Source of the DNA: CAWGHZ01 sp963822575
Lineage (GTDB): Bacteria; Pseudomonadota; Alphaproteobacteria; MPNO01; DASWLB01
Length of the DNA stretch: 64,000 nt
Direction of reading: 5' to 3'
Assembly: GCA_963822575.1 (NCBI GenBank)
Contig: CAWGHZ010000002.1
Span: 1 to 64,000, forward strand
Under the pieces are notes generated by a model. That model saw only the letters and a list, made by a program, of their open reading frames with translations, was not told the DNA's origin and made no database searches. Below, in pieces: positions 25,618 through 33,760 of the stretch. The translations under genes and the position numbers were made by a program. Position 1 is the first letter of the stretch; the number at the start of each line of letters is the position of its first letter.

Positions 25618-26601
25618 ATGCCCGACGCCAAGCCCTATCTGATCGACGTTCACCACCATTTCTACCCGCCCGAGTTCTCGAAGGCGGTGGCGGATTTCCA
25701 GGGCGGGATGCAGCCGCCCTTGGTGCGCGACTGGACCGTCGCGCGCGCGGTCGAGGAGTGCGACATGAGCGGCATCGCGACGGCGGTGCTGTCGCTCTGG
25801 TCGATCCCCGGCGTGTGGATGGGTGCGGACCCGGCGGGCATGCGGCGCTGGGCGCGAATGTGCAACGACTTCGCGGCGCGGATGCGCGCCGATCATCCGG
25901 GGCGGTTCGGCGTGTTCGCGGCGCTGCCTATGCCCGACGTCGACGGCTCGCTCGCCGAGATCGCCTACGCCTTCGACACGCTGAAGGCCGACGGCGTCGA
26001 GATGATGACGAATTTCGGGGACAAATGGCCGGGCGACGCCGCCTACCGCCCGGTCTACGAGGAGCTGAACCGGCGCAAGGCCGTGGTCTACTACCACCCG
26101 GTCGCCTGCACCGCCTGCACCAACATGCTGGACGGGTTGAACGACGCCGCGCTGGAGGTGCCGTACGACACCGGGCGCTGCGTGATGAGCCTGATCCTCG
26201 GCGGGTTCGTGCGCGACTTCCCCGACATCAAGTGGGTGTTCTCGCACGGCGGCGGGACGATCCCGCTCTTGTCCGGCCGGATCAAGGTGCTGACCGGCTT
26301 CAGCCCGCGCATCAAGGAGGTGGCGCCCGCCGGGCTCGACCCGGTGTTCAAGGGCCTCTACTACGAGACGGCGAACGCCGCCTACGGTCCGAATATGGCG
26401 GCGCTTCTCGACTACATCCCGGCGAGCCAGGTCATGTTCGGCACCGACTATCCGTACGTGCGCGGCCAGGCCAACGCCGACGGGCTCAAATCGATCAAGA
26501 TGCCGGCGGCGACGCGGAAGGCGATCGAGGCGAGTAACGCGCTCCGCATCCTGCCCGACCTCGAGACGCCGCTGCGCAAGCGCGCGCGGGCGACGGCGTA
26601 G
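25618..26601 (+). CDS. cytoplasmic amidohydrolase (ACMSD/decarboxylase type)
   Basis: 327 residues. It is clearly paralogous to the preceding gene across the whole barrel but starts directly at PYLIDVHHHFYPPEF, with no signal. Metal/acid-base residues: His12 and His14, His160 (YYHPV), His210 (SHGGG), Asp277 (FGTDYPY). The ATG at 25618 follows GGAAGGAGAG, a strong ribosome binding site, so the longer upstream frame is rejected. A shift of the same chemistry between periplasm and cytoplasm may allow use of two related substrates. Confidence 0.85.
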   Translation: MPDAKPYLIDVHHHFYPPEFSKAVADFQGGMQPPLVRDWTVARAVEECDMSGIATAVLSLWSIPGVWMGADPAGMRRWARMCNDFAARMRADHPGRFGVFAALPMPDVDGSLAEIAYAFDTLKADGVEMMTNFGDKWPGDAAYRPVYEELNRRKAVVYYHPVACTACTNMLDGLNDAALEVPYDTGRCVMSLILGGFVRDFPDIKWVFSHGGGTIPLLSGRIKVLTGFSPRIKEVAPAGLDPVFKGLYYETANAAYGPNMAALLDYIPASQVMFGTDYPYVRGQANADGLKSIKMPAATRKAIEASNALRILPDLETPLRKRARATA

Positions 26602-26609
26602 TTTTTTCC

Positions 26610-26677
26610 TCATTGCGAGCGAAGCGAAGCAATCCAGCGATTCCTGGATTGCTTCGTCGCTGCGCTCCTCGCAATGA
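26610..26677 (+). repeat. palindromic repeat between convergent genes
   Basis: TCATTGCGAG at 26610-26619 pairs perfectly with CTCGCAATGA at 26668-26677. Internally AGCAATCCAG..CTGGATTGCT also pairs, giving one long hairpin. It has the form of a widespread small intergenic palindrome and may act as a bidirectional transcription barrier. Confidence 0.7.
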
Positions 26678-26686
26678 CGGTGGCGC

Positions 26687-27661
26687 CTACAGCTTCAGCA
26701 GCTTCTCCGCGTTGCCGTGGGCGAACTTTTCGAGGTCCGCGGGGGCGAGGGGAATGCGCTTGAGGAAATCCATCGCGACCTTGTTCGACTCGAACGGCCA
26801 GTCGACCGAGAACATCATGTTGTCGATGCCGACGGCGAGCAGGCTGCACATGAAGGCCGGCACCGACCAGTTGCCCGAGCAGGTGATCATCAGGTTCTGG
26901 GTGAGGTAGTCCCGCGCGCTCTTCTTCAGACCGCGGCGCTTCACGCCGAAGGGTGTGTGGTCGTCGAGCCGATCGAGCCAGAACGGCAGGCCTTCGCCGA
27001 GATGGCCGAGGACGAATTTCAGGTTGGGGAAGGCGTCGAACGCGCCGGAGAACACGATCCGCAAAAAATGCGAGCACGTGTCCATCGCGTAGCCCCAGGC
27101 GGCTGCGCCGAGATCCTCGTAGCCGCCGGCAAAATACACCTTGAACACGTCGGGGTGCGGGTCGCGCGGGTGGAGATAGATCGGCACGTCGAGCCCTTCG
27201 GCGGCCTCGAGGATCGGCCAGTACTTCTTGTCGTCGAGGAATTCGCCCTTGGTGTGGCCGTTGATCAGCGTGCCCTTGAAGCCGAGCTTCGTGACGCAGC
27301 GCTCGAGCTCGGCGACCGAGGCCTTGACCTCGGCGGTCGGCAAGGTGGCGAAGGCGGCGAAACGGTCGGGATGGGCGCGCATCGCGTCGTGCATGCGGTC
27401 GTTCGCGTCCGTCGCCATCGCGATCGAGCGCTCGCCGTCATAGGCCTGGTTGCCCGGCTGGACGAGCGACAGCACCTGCACGTCGATGCCGGCCTCGTTC
27501 ATGTAGTTAAGGCGCGAATTTCCGATGTCGGCGAGCTCGTCGAAGATGTCGTAGCCCAGAACCTCGCCGCGGTGGGCGAGCACGGGGCGCGGCAGCTTGG
27601 TCTCCGGCGCCGCGTCGTAGACCGGCGCGGTGACATGTTCCTCGAGCGCGATGACGCGCAT
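26687..27661 (-). CDS. gamma-resorcylate-type decarboxylase (amidohydrolase family)
   Basis: 324 residues. It starts MRVIALEEHVT with the ExH metal motif (Glu7, His9). His164 (YLHPRDPHP), His220 (VLGHLGE) and Asp287 (FSVDWPF) occupy the positions of the metal-binding residues in 2,6-dihydroxybenzoate (gamma-resorcylate) decarboxylase as I recall them. This is closer to LigW/resorcylate decarboxylases than the HxH-type paralogues nearby. The reaction is likely non-oxidative decarboxylation of a hydroxybenzoate to a phenol (for example to resorcinol or pyrogallol). It starts 27 bp downstream of the molybdoenzyme gene on the same strand, implying one transcript. Confidence 0.82.
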   Translation of the reverse strand: MRVIALEEHVTAPVYDAAPETKLPRPVLAHRGEVLGYDIFDELADIGNSRLNYMNEAGIDVQVLSLVQPGNQAYDGERSIAMATDANDRMHDAMRAHPDRFAAFATLPTAEVKASVAELERCVTKLGFKGTLINGHTKGEFLDDKKYWPILEAAEGLDVPIYLHPRDPHPDVFKVYFAGGYEDLGAAAWGYAMDTCSHFLRIVFSGAFDAFPNLKFVLGHLGEGLPFWLDRLDDHTPFGVKRRGLKKSARDYLTQNLMITCSGNWSVPAFMCSLLAVGIDNMMFSVDWPFESNKVAMDFLKRIPLAPADLEKFAHGNAEKLLKL

Positions 27662-27688
27662 GAACGGTCTCCCCTCAGGACGTTCGTT

Positions 27689-30682
27689 CTACTCCGCCGG
27701 GACGGGTTCGCGGGCGGGCGTCGCGGGCGAAAGCTCCGCGCGTCCGTCCCACTTCTCGACCTGGGCAAGGCAGGTGGAGTTGCCCTGGGCGTGCGCCGCC
27801 TTGATCTGGGTGCGCTTGGGCGAGAGGTTATTCAAGCAGCCGCCGCGATCGACCGAGTTGCCGGGCTCGCCCATCGGGTCGAACACGGCCGAGGATTCCC
27901 AGCCATGCACCACGCCGGGGCGGATGCGCGCGGTCACCTTGGCGGCGCAGATCACCGCGCCGCGGTCGTTGAACGCCTTTACCAGGTCCCCGGTCTTGAT
28001 ACCGCGCGCGGCGGCGTCGGCGGGCGAGATGCGCAGGATCCAGTAGTCGTACCCGTCGACGCGCATGCGGTGGTCGGGGATGTTGTTGAGGAAGCTTTCC
28101 TTGCCGTCGGCCGAGGTATGGAACGAGAAGCGTGAGTGCGGAATGAGGAGCTGCAGCGGGTACTTGTCGTAGAGGTCCGCGGTGTGGATGCCCTCCCACG
28201 ACGGCAGATATTTCAGGATCGGCGGGCGCTCCGGGTCGTCGGGGTCAAACCGCTTGAGCGAGGTGCATTCGAACTCGAACTTGCCGGACGGAGTTTGCAG
28301 CCCCTCGCGGAACTCGCCCTTGTACTCGCCGACCAGCGGGAAGGGCTCGGGCGTGTCTTTCTTGCGCCCCTCGTAGAACCAGCGGAACGAGACCGGGTCG
28401 CGCGAATCCGCCGCCGGCGCGGGCACCACGAAGTAGCCCTTCTTGATGAACGCCTTCCATGAGATGTGGTCGGGCATGTCCGACGCGTCGAACATGCGCT
28501 TCGCCCAGTCGAGGTCCGACATGCCCTCGGAGAAGTAGGCGGCGATCCCGAGGCGCTTCGACAGCTCAACGAAGATGTCGTAGTCGGATTTGGATTCGCC
28601 GAGCGGCTCGATCGCCTTGTGCTGGAAGGTGACGACCCGGTGGTTCAGCAGCGCCTGGCCGTGCAGCACGATGGCGCCCGAGTTCGACCACTCGGAAATG
28701 TCCCAGCGCTCGAAATTGGTGCAGGCGGGCAGGATGACGTCGGCGAACTTCGCCTCGCCCTCGAACCAGATCGACTGGTTGACCACGAACTCGAGGTTCT
28801 TCGAGCGGTACATGCGCGCGTGCCGGTTCGACTCGGGCATGGTGGAGAAGATCGACCCGCCGTACTTGTAGAGCATCCTGACCGGCGAGTGGCCGGGCAT
28901 TGGGTATCGCACCTTCTTGAACTGCCCCTCGATGGTGGTCGGGTCCTTGGCGTAGCCCTCGGCCGTGCCTTCGAGGATCGCCTCGGGCAGCGAGAGGCGC
29001 GGGATCACCTGGGTGGTCGGGTTGACCGACGGCAGCATCGGCATGCGCTGGAACAGGTTCATCGCCGCCGCCGTCTCCTTCAGCTCGCCCGAGATGCCGC
29101 CCTCGGCATAGCCCGGGAAGTAGAAGTTGCAGTCGATCGGGGTGGATTTCTGCAGGTTGCCGAAATTGACACCGGGCTTGCCGAGCCCCTGCATCGCGAC
29201 GAGGCAGACCAGCGCGCGCGCCCATTGGATGCCGGTGGCGTTGCGGCATGCCCCGCCATGGCCGTTGCCGGCGCAGCCCGCGCCAACGTAGGTGCGCTTG
29301 GTGCCCCATTCGCGGGCGAGCGCGCGCACGTCGCGCGCGGCGACGCCGGTCTCCGCCTCCTGCCACTCGGGCGTCTTGGGCACACCGTCGGTCTCGCCCA
29401 GGATGTAGGACTTCCACGCGTCGAACCCGACGGTGCGCTTGGCCACGTAGTCCTTGTCGTACAGGTTTTCGGCGATCCACACATAGGCGATGGCGAGCGC
29501 CAGGGCCGGCGAGGTGGTCGGGCGCGGCGCCAGCCACTTTCCGCCGGTGAAGGCGACGGTCTCGTTGAAATACGGGTCGATGTGGACGCACTTGATGCCG
29601 AGCTCGGAAAGCCAGCGCCTTCGCGCCGTGCCCTCGTACCCGCCATAGCCGCCCGAAGTGCTTTCCGGATCGGACGCCCAGAACACCACCATCTCGGCGT
29701 TCTCAAGGAGGTCCTCGACCGTGCCGTACGTGTCCGACTGGCCGAGGCGGAGCGAGTTGCCCCAATGGTGGGTGGCGCCCCAGAACCAGCCTTCCCACGA
29801 ATCCGGGTTGTGCATGATGGTCGTGTGGCCGATGGCGTTGGAGAAGCGCATCAGCGCCGACAGGTAGTAGCCGATATTGCCCCAGGTGTGGTGCGAGCCA
29901 TGGCCGAACGTGATGGCGCCCTGGCCGTGCTCGGTGCGCATCCGCTTGATCTCGCCGGCGACGATGTCGAGCGCCTCGTCCCATGAGATGCGCTCGTAGC
30001 CCGAGATGCCGCGCATGTGCTCGTTGCGCGCGCCGTTCGGGTCGAAATCGACGCGCTTCATCGGGTGGAGCAGCCGGTCGGGCGAATAGACCAGCGATTT
30101 CCAGGCCAGCGAATGGCTCGCCACCAGCCCCTTGCGCGGCGGGGTGAACTCGTGCCCGCGCGCGCGGATAGACCAGGACGGCGCGTCCGTCTCGTCGAAA
30201 TCGATGGGGGTGGTGCGGACGATCTTGCCGTCCTTGACGTAGACGAAGATCGGCCCGCCGTTGGTGCCGTTGGTGAAGCGGACCACGCCGCCGCCCATGT
30301 CGGTGCCGAACTGCCAGCCGGCGCGGCGCGCGCCCATGATCGTCTGCGCGAACCAGTAGGTCAGCTCGTCCTTGCCCTCGAGCGTCAGATCGAAATTCTT
30401 CTGCGCGTCGATCTGGCGCTGGTAGTCGATCGGCGGGGTAAGGAGGCGCGCGGCGAGGCGCGCATCCTTGAAGGCGAGCACGACCTCGGGGTCCTTGGCG
30501 AGGCCGCTTCCAGACCGGATGCGGCCGTTCTCGAAGCGGTACCAACGGGCGACCCGGCCGTCCTTGGTGCGGAGCTGGGCGGTAAAATTCTTTTCCTTGA
30601 GGCGGGCGCGGAAGTCGGGGTGGCGCCACGCCGTGAGCCGCAGCATCCACAGGAGCCCGTAGAGGATCAGGGAAAATCGCAT
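27689..30682 (-). CDS. molybdopterin transhydroxylase-like oxidoreductase with SCP2-like N-terminal domain
   Basis: 997 residues from the Met at 30682 (GAGGCGG precedes it; an earlier Met lies at 30727). Residues about 20-118 resemble an SCP2/sterol-carrier-like domain. From about 135 it is a DMSO-reductase-family molybdenum enzyme. Key residues His264, Asp294, Ser295 (in HNPDSWEG) and Tyr524 (in FPGYAEGG) sit exactly 120 positions after His144, Asp174, Ser175 and Tyr404 of pyrogallol-phloroglucinol transhydroxylase (numbering from memory). It lacks the N-terminal [4Fe-4S] cysteines of many relatives. Transhydroxylase works with an iron-sulfur small subunit; none is encoded nearby. A role in hydroxyl transfer or reduction on a polyphenol is plausible, with a resorcylate-type decarboxylase as operon partner. 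The SCP2 domain may bind a hydrophobic substrate. Confidence 0.78.
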   Translation of the reverse strand: MRFSLILYGLLWMLRLTAWRHPDFRARLKEKNFTAQLRTKDGRVARWYRFENGRIRSGSGLAKDPEVVLAFKDARLAARLLTPPIDYQRQIDAQKNFDLTLEGKDELTYWFAQTIMGARRAGWQFGTDMGGGVVRFTNGTNGGPIFVYVKDGKIVRTTPIDFDETDAPSWSIRARGHEFTPPRKGLVASHSLAWKSLVYSPDRLLHPMKRVDFDPNGARNEHMRGISGYERISWDEALDIVAGEIKRMRTEHGQGAITFGHGSHHTWGNIGYYLSALMRFSNAIGHTTIMHNPDSWEGWFWGATHHWGNSLRLGQSDTYGTVEDLLENAEMVVFWASDPESTSGGYGGYEGTARRRWLSELGIKCVHIDPYFNETVAFTGGKWLAPRPTTSPALALAIAYVWIAENLYDKDYVAKRTVGFDAWKSYILGETDGVPKTPEWQEAETGVAARDVRALAREWGTKRTYVGAGCAGNGHGGACRNATGIQWARALVCLVAMQGLGKPGVNFGNLQKSTPIDCNFYFPGYAEGGISGELKETAAAMNLFQRMPMLPSVNPTTQVIPRLSLPEAILEGTAEGYAKDPTTIEGQFKKVRYPMPGHSPVRMLYKYGGSIFSTMPESNRHARMYRSKNLEFVVNQSIWFEGEAKFADVILPACTNFERWDISEWSNSGAIVLHGQALLNHRVVTFQHKAIEPLGESKSDYDIFVELSKRLGIAAYFSEGMSDLDWAKRMFDASDMPDHISWKAFIKKGYFVVPAPAADSRDPVSFRWFYEGRKKDTPEPFPLVGEYKGEFREGLQTPSGKFEFECTSLKRFDPDDPERPPILKYLPSWEGIHTADLYDKYPLQLLIPHSRFSFHTSADGKESFLNNIPDHRMRVDGYDYWILRISPADAAARGIKTGDLVKAFNDRGAVICAAKVTARIRPGVVHGWESSAVFDPMGEPGNSVDRGGCLNNLSPKRTQIKAAHAQGNSTCLAQVEKWDGRAELSPATPAREPVPAE

Positions 30683-30780
30683 GGCCGCCTCGCCGGTTCG
30701 CCGGGCCGCCGCGCCCGGCAAGCTCATGGTCGCACAGGGGGAATCGGGTCACAAGCGGCGCGGATGGGGAATCGGGCGGG

Positions 30781-30841
30781 TCGGGGACCCGCCCCTACAG
30801 CATCGGCAGGCGTTGGGCTTGTAGGGGCCCGGTCCCCGACC
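30781..30841 (+). repeat. inverted repeat upstream of the molybdoenzyme gene
   Basis: GTCGGGGACC and CGCCCCTACA at 30781-30800 face TGTAGGGGCC and CGGTCCCCGAC at 30821-30841, forming a long near-perfect stem. It lies between the divergent molybdoenzyme gene and the decayed monooxygenase gene and resembles a common small intergenic palindrome. Confidence 0.6.
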
Positions 30842-30898
30842 GGCCCTTGCGCCGCAGATCGGTGTTGGAGCGAACGTATGTTCTGCTACGCTTTGTCG

Positions 30899-31355
30899 AT
30901 GACCGCCCGTCCGACCGCCGACGAGATGGTGGCGCGCGCCCGCGCCCTGGCGCCGAAGCTCGCCGAGCGGTCGGCGCCGGTCTACCGCTACCCGCGCCGG
31001 GCGGCGTCGGTGAACCTCGCCGCCGTGCAGGTGGGCGCGGCGCTCGCCATGCTCGACGCCTTTGCCGCGCTCTGCGCCGACAAGGTGCGGGGCGGGAGGC
31101 GGGCGGCGGCCGAGCCTCGATCAGCGCGCGATCAACCGGCGCAACCAGGCCTACGCGGCCGAGCTGGCGCGCCGTGCGGCCGGGCGCATCTATGGCGCGG
31201 CGGGCGGCAACGCGGCGTATTTGGCCAGCCCGTTGCAGCGCGCCTTTCGCGACATCCATTCGGCCGGTGCGCATTTCGGCCTCTACTGGGATATCATGGG
31301 CAGCCATGACGGGCTCGCGCGGATCGGCCACGCGCTCGACCGCACCGAGGTGTGA
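30899..31355 (+). pseudogene. decayed flavin-dependent monooxygenase (HsaA/acyl-CoA dehydrogenase-like)
   Basis: The start TADEMVARARALAPKLAERS aligns with the beginning of the intact paralogue at 31378. It then jumps directly to APVYRYPRRAASVNLAAVQVG, which corresponds to about residue 225 of the paralogue. A second gap with a frame change near 31100-31115 leads to INRRNQAYAAELARRAAGRIYGAAGGNAAY and the normal C-terminus ending LDRTEV. Two internal deletions thus remove the flavin and substrate-binding core. It is the first of four tandem copies and shows that the array has been expanding and decaying. Confidence 0.8.
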
Positions 31356-31377
31356 GGCGCCCGAAGGAGGAGTACGC

Positions 31378-32559
31378 ATGACGGACGCCGCGCCCAATGC
31401 CCCGACCCCCGCCGACATGGTGGCGCGCGCCCGCGCTCTCGCCCCGGTGCTCGCCGGCCGCGCCGAGGCGTGCGAGCGCGCCCGCTTCGTGCCGGCCGAG
31501 ACCGTCGCCGATTTCGTCGACGCGGGGCTCCACCGCATGCTGCAGCCGGCGCGGTTCGGCGGCTACGAGATGGGCTGGGAGACGCTGGTCGACACCGCCG
31601 TCGAGCTGGGCAAGGGGTGCGGCTCGCAGGGCTGGGTACTGACCGTCTACGGCGACCACGTGCAGATGGTCGGCATGTTCGACCCCGAGGTGCAGGACGA
31701 GATCTGGGCCGACGACCCGGCGACCTTGTGCGCCTCGGCCTTCGCGCCTTTGGGCCGGATGGAGCCGTCGAAGGGCGGCTATCGTGTGTCGGGCAAGTGG
31801 TCGTTCTCCTCGGGCATCGACCATGCCGAGTGGCTGCTGACCGGCGCCATGCTGCATGAGGGTGAGGGCCCGCCCCGCTACGTCTATTTCCTCGCGCCCA
31901 AGTCCGACGCCACGGTGATCGACGACTGGCACGTCGCCGGGCTCGCCGGCACCGGCTCGAAGAGCTTCGCGATCGAGGACACGTTCGTGCCGCCGCACCG
32001 GCTGCTGATCGATTCCGACGCCAATATCGGCACCGGGCCCGGCTCGCTTGCGCCCGGCGCGCCGGCGATCGCGCGCTACCCGCGCCGCGGCGCGGGCACC
32101 GCGCTCGCCGCCGTCCCGGTCGGCATCGCTGCGGGCATGCTCGATGCGTTCTGCGAACTCTGCGCCGATAAGGGACGGCGCGGACGGCGCGCCGCGTCAG
32201 AGCCGGTGGTCGCGCTCCGCATCGCCGAGACGGCGGCCGAGCTCGAATGCGCGCACTACGTGCTGCACAGCGGCTCGGCGCGGATCATGGACGCGCTCCG
32301 GGCGGGCGAGGCGCCGACGATGGAGATGCGCCTCACCAACCGGCGCAACCAGGCCTATGGCGCGGTGCTGGCCTGCCGTGCGGTCGACCGCATCTTCGGC
32401 GCGGCGGGCGGCAACGCGGCCTACCTCGCGAGCCCGCTGCAGCGCGCCTTCCGCGACGTGCACGTGGCGGCGCAGCATACCGCCGTCGCCTGGGACATGA
32501 TGGCTGCGCCCTACGGCCTCGCCCGGCTCGGCCACGAGCTCGATCCCAGCATGCTGTGA
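31378..32559 (+). CDS. flavin-dependent monooxygenase, oxygenase component (HsaA-like), copy 1
   Basis: 393 residues of the acyl-CoA dehydrogenase fold, group D flavoprotein hydroxylase type. Landmarks: GGYEMGWETLVDTAVELGKGCGSQGWVLT, SGKWSFSSGIDHAEW, VIDDWHVAGLAGTGSKSF and the C-terminal AAGGNAAYLASPLQRAFRDVHVAAQHTAVAWD. HsaA, HpaB-C2 and similar enzymes hydroxylate phenols using reduced flavin from a separate reductase; none is encoded in this window. AAGGAGG precedes the ATG. It forms a tight tandem array with the next two genes, which points to phenol or catechol substrates in this pathway. Confidence 0.85.
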   Translation: MTDAAPNAPTPADMVARARALAPVLAGRAEACERARFVPAETVADFVDAGLHRMLQPARFGGYEMGWETLVDTAVELGKGCGSQGWVLTVYGDHVQMVGMFDPEVQDEIWADDPATLCASAFAPLGRMEPSKGGYRVSGKWSFSSGIDHAEWLLTGAMLHEGEGPPRYVYFLAPKSDATVIDDWHVAGLAGTGSKSFAIEDTFVPPHRLLIDSDANIGTGPGSLAPGAPAIARYPRRGAGTALAAVPVGIAAGMLDAFCELCADKGRRGRRAASEPVVALRIAETAAELECAHYVLHSGSARIMDALRAGEAPTMEMRLTNRRNQAYGAVLACRAVDRIFGAAGGNAAYLASPLQRAFRDVHVAAQHTAVAWDMMAAPYGLARLGHELDPSML

Positions 32560-32575
32560 GGGGGAAGGAAACGTC

Positions 32576-33760
32576 ATGGCGACCCAGACGATAGAGACCG
32601 CCGCGCCCACGCCGGCGGAGATGGTGGCGCGGGCGAAGGCGATGGCGCCGAAGCTCGCGGCGCGATCGGAGGCGTGCGAGAAGGCGCGCCAGGTGCCCGA
32701 GGAAACCATCGCCGACTTCTTCGCCGCTGACCTCCACCGCATGCTGCAGCCGGCGCGCTATGGCGGGTTCGAGATGGGCTGGGACGCGCTGGTCGAGACC
32801 GGCATCGAGCTGGGCAAGGGGTGCGGGTCGCAGGCCTGGGTGCTCACCGTCTATGGCGACCACGTGCAGATGCTCGGCATGTTCGCGAAGGAGACGCAGG
32901 ACGAGCTGTGGGGCGACGATCCCAAGCGGCTGGTCTCCACTTGCTTCGCGCCGGTCGGCAAGCTCACGCCCGCCAAGGGCGGCTATGTCGCTTCGGGCAA
33001 ATGGTCGTTCTCGTCGGGCATCGACCATGCGAGCTGGATCCTCGCGGGCGCCATGGTGATGGGCGACGGCTCGCCGCGGCCGGCGTTCTTCGTCACGCCC
33101 AAGTCGAACGTGAAGGTCATCGACGACTGGTACGCCGCCGGGCTCGCCGGCACCGGGTCGAAGAGCTTCTCGATGGACGAGGTGTTCGTCCCGCTGCACC
33201 GCATCATGTTCGACGCGGACGCGGTGAACGGCACCGGCCCGGGCTCGCACCTCTCGGCCTCGCCGGTGTTCCGCATGCCGCGCCTGTCGGCCGCGACCGC
33301 ACTTTGCGCCGTGCCGCTCGGCGTGGCGCTCGGGCTGGTCCAGGATTTCTGCGAAAGCTGGCAGGCGAAGGCGGCGAAGGGGCGGCGCGGGCTTTCGGAG
33401 CCGGCAGTGGCGCTGCGCGTCTCCGAGGCCACGTCGGAGCTCGACTGCGCGCGCTGGCTGCTGGTCGATGCCGCGCGCGAGACGATGGCGATCCTCGCCC
33501 GCGGCGACGAGGTGGTGAGCGAGCGGCGCGCCCTCAACTCGCGCAACGCGTGCTATGCCGCGCGCTTGACGCGCCAGGCGGCCGACCGCCTGTTCGCCGT
33601 CGCCGGCGGCAACGCGGTCTACACCTCGAACCGGCTGCAGCGCGCGATTCGCGACATCCTCGCCGCCACGCAGCATATCGGCCTCGCCTGGGACATGAAC
33701 GCGTCGAACTACGGGCTGATCCGCCTCGGCCACCAGATCGACCTCTCCGCGCACCCGTGA
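32576..33760 (+). CDS. flavin-dependent monooxygenase, oxygenase component (HsaA-like), copy 2
   Basis: 394 residues, paralogous to copies 1 and 3 along the full length. Landmarks are GGFEMGWDALVETGIELGKG, GKWSFSSGIDHASWIL, PKSNVKVIDDWYAAGLAGTGSKSF and the C-terminal NAVYTSNRLQRAIRDILAATQH. It is closer to copy 3 than to copy 1. The gap to copy 1 is 16 bp; its stop overlaps the start of copy 3 (GTGA). It uses reduced FAD/FMN supplied in trans. Divergent residues around the active-site loops suggest the copies may have different substrate preferences. Confidence 0.85.
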   Translation: MATQTIETAAPTPAEMVARAKAMAPKLAARSEACEKARQVPEETIADFFAADLHRMLQPARYGGFEMGWDALVETGIELGKGCGSQAWVLTVYGDHVQMLGMFAKETQDELWGDDPKRLVSTCFAPVGKLTPAKGGYVASGKWSFSSGIDHASWILAGAMVMGDGSPRPAFFVTPKSNVKVIDDWYAAGLAGTGSKSFSMDEVFVPLHRIMFDADAVNGTGPGSHLSASPVFRMPRLSAATALCAVPLGVALGLVQDFCESWQAKAAKGRRGLSEPAVALRVSEATSELDCARWLLVDAARETMAILARGDEVVSERRALNSRNACYAARLTRQAADRLFAVAGGNAVYTSNRLQRAIRDILAATQHIGLAWDMNASNYGLIRLGHQIDLSAHP

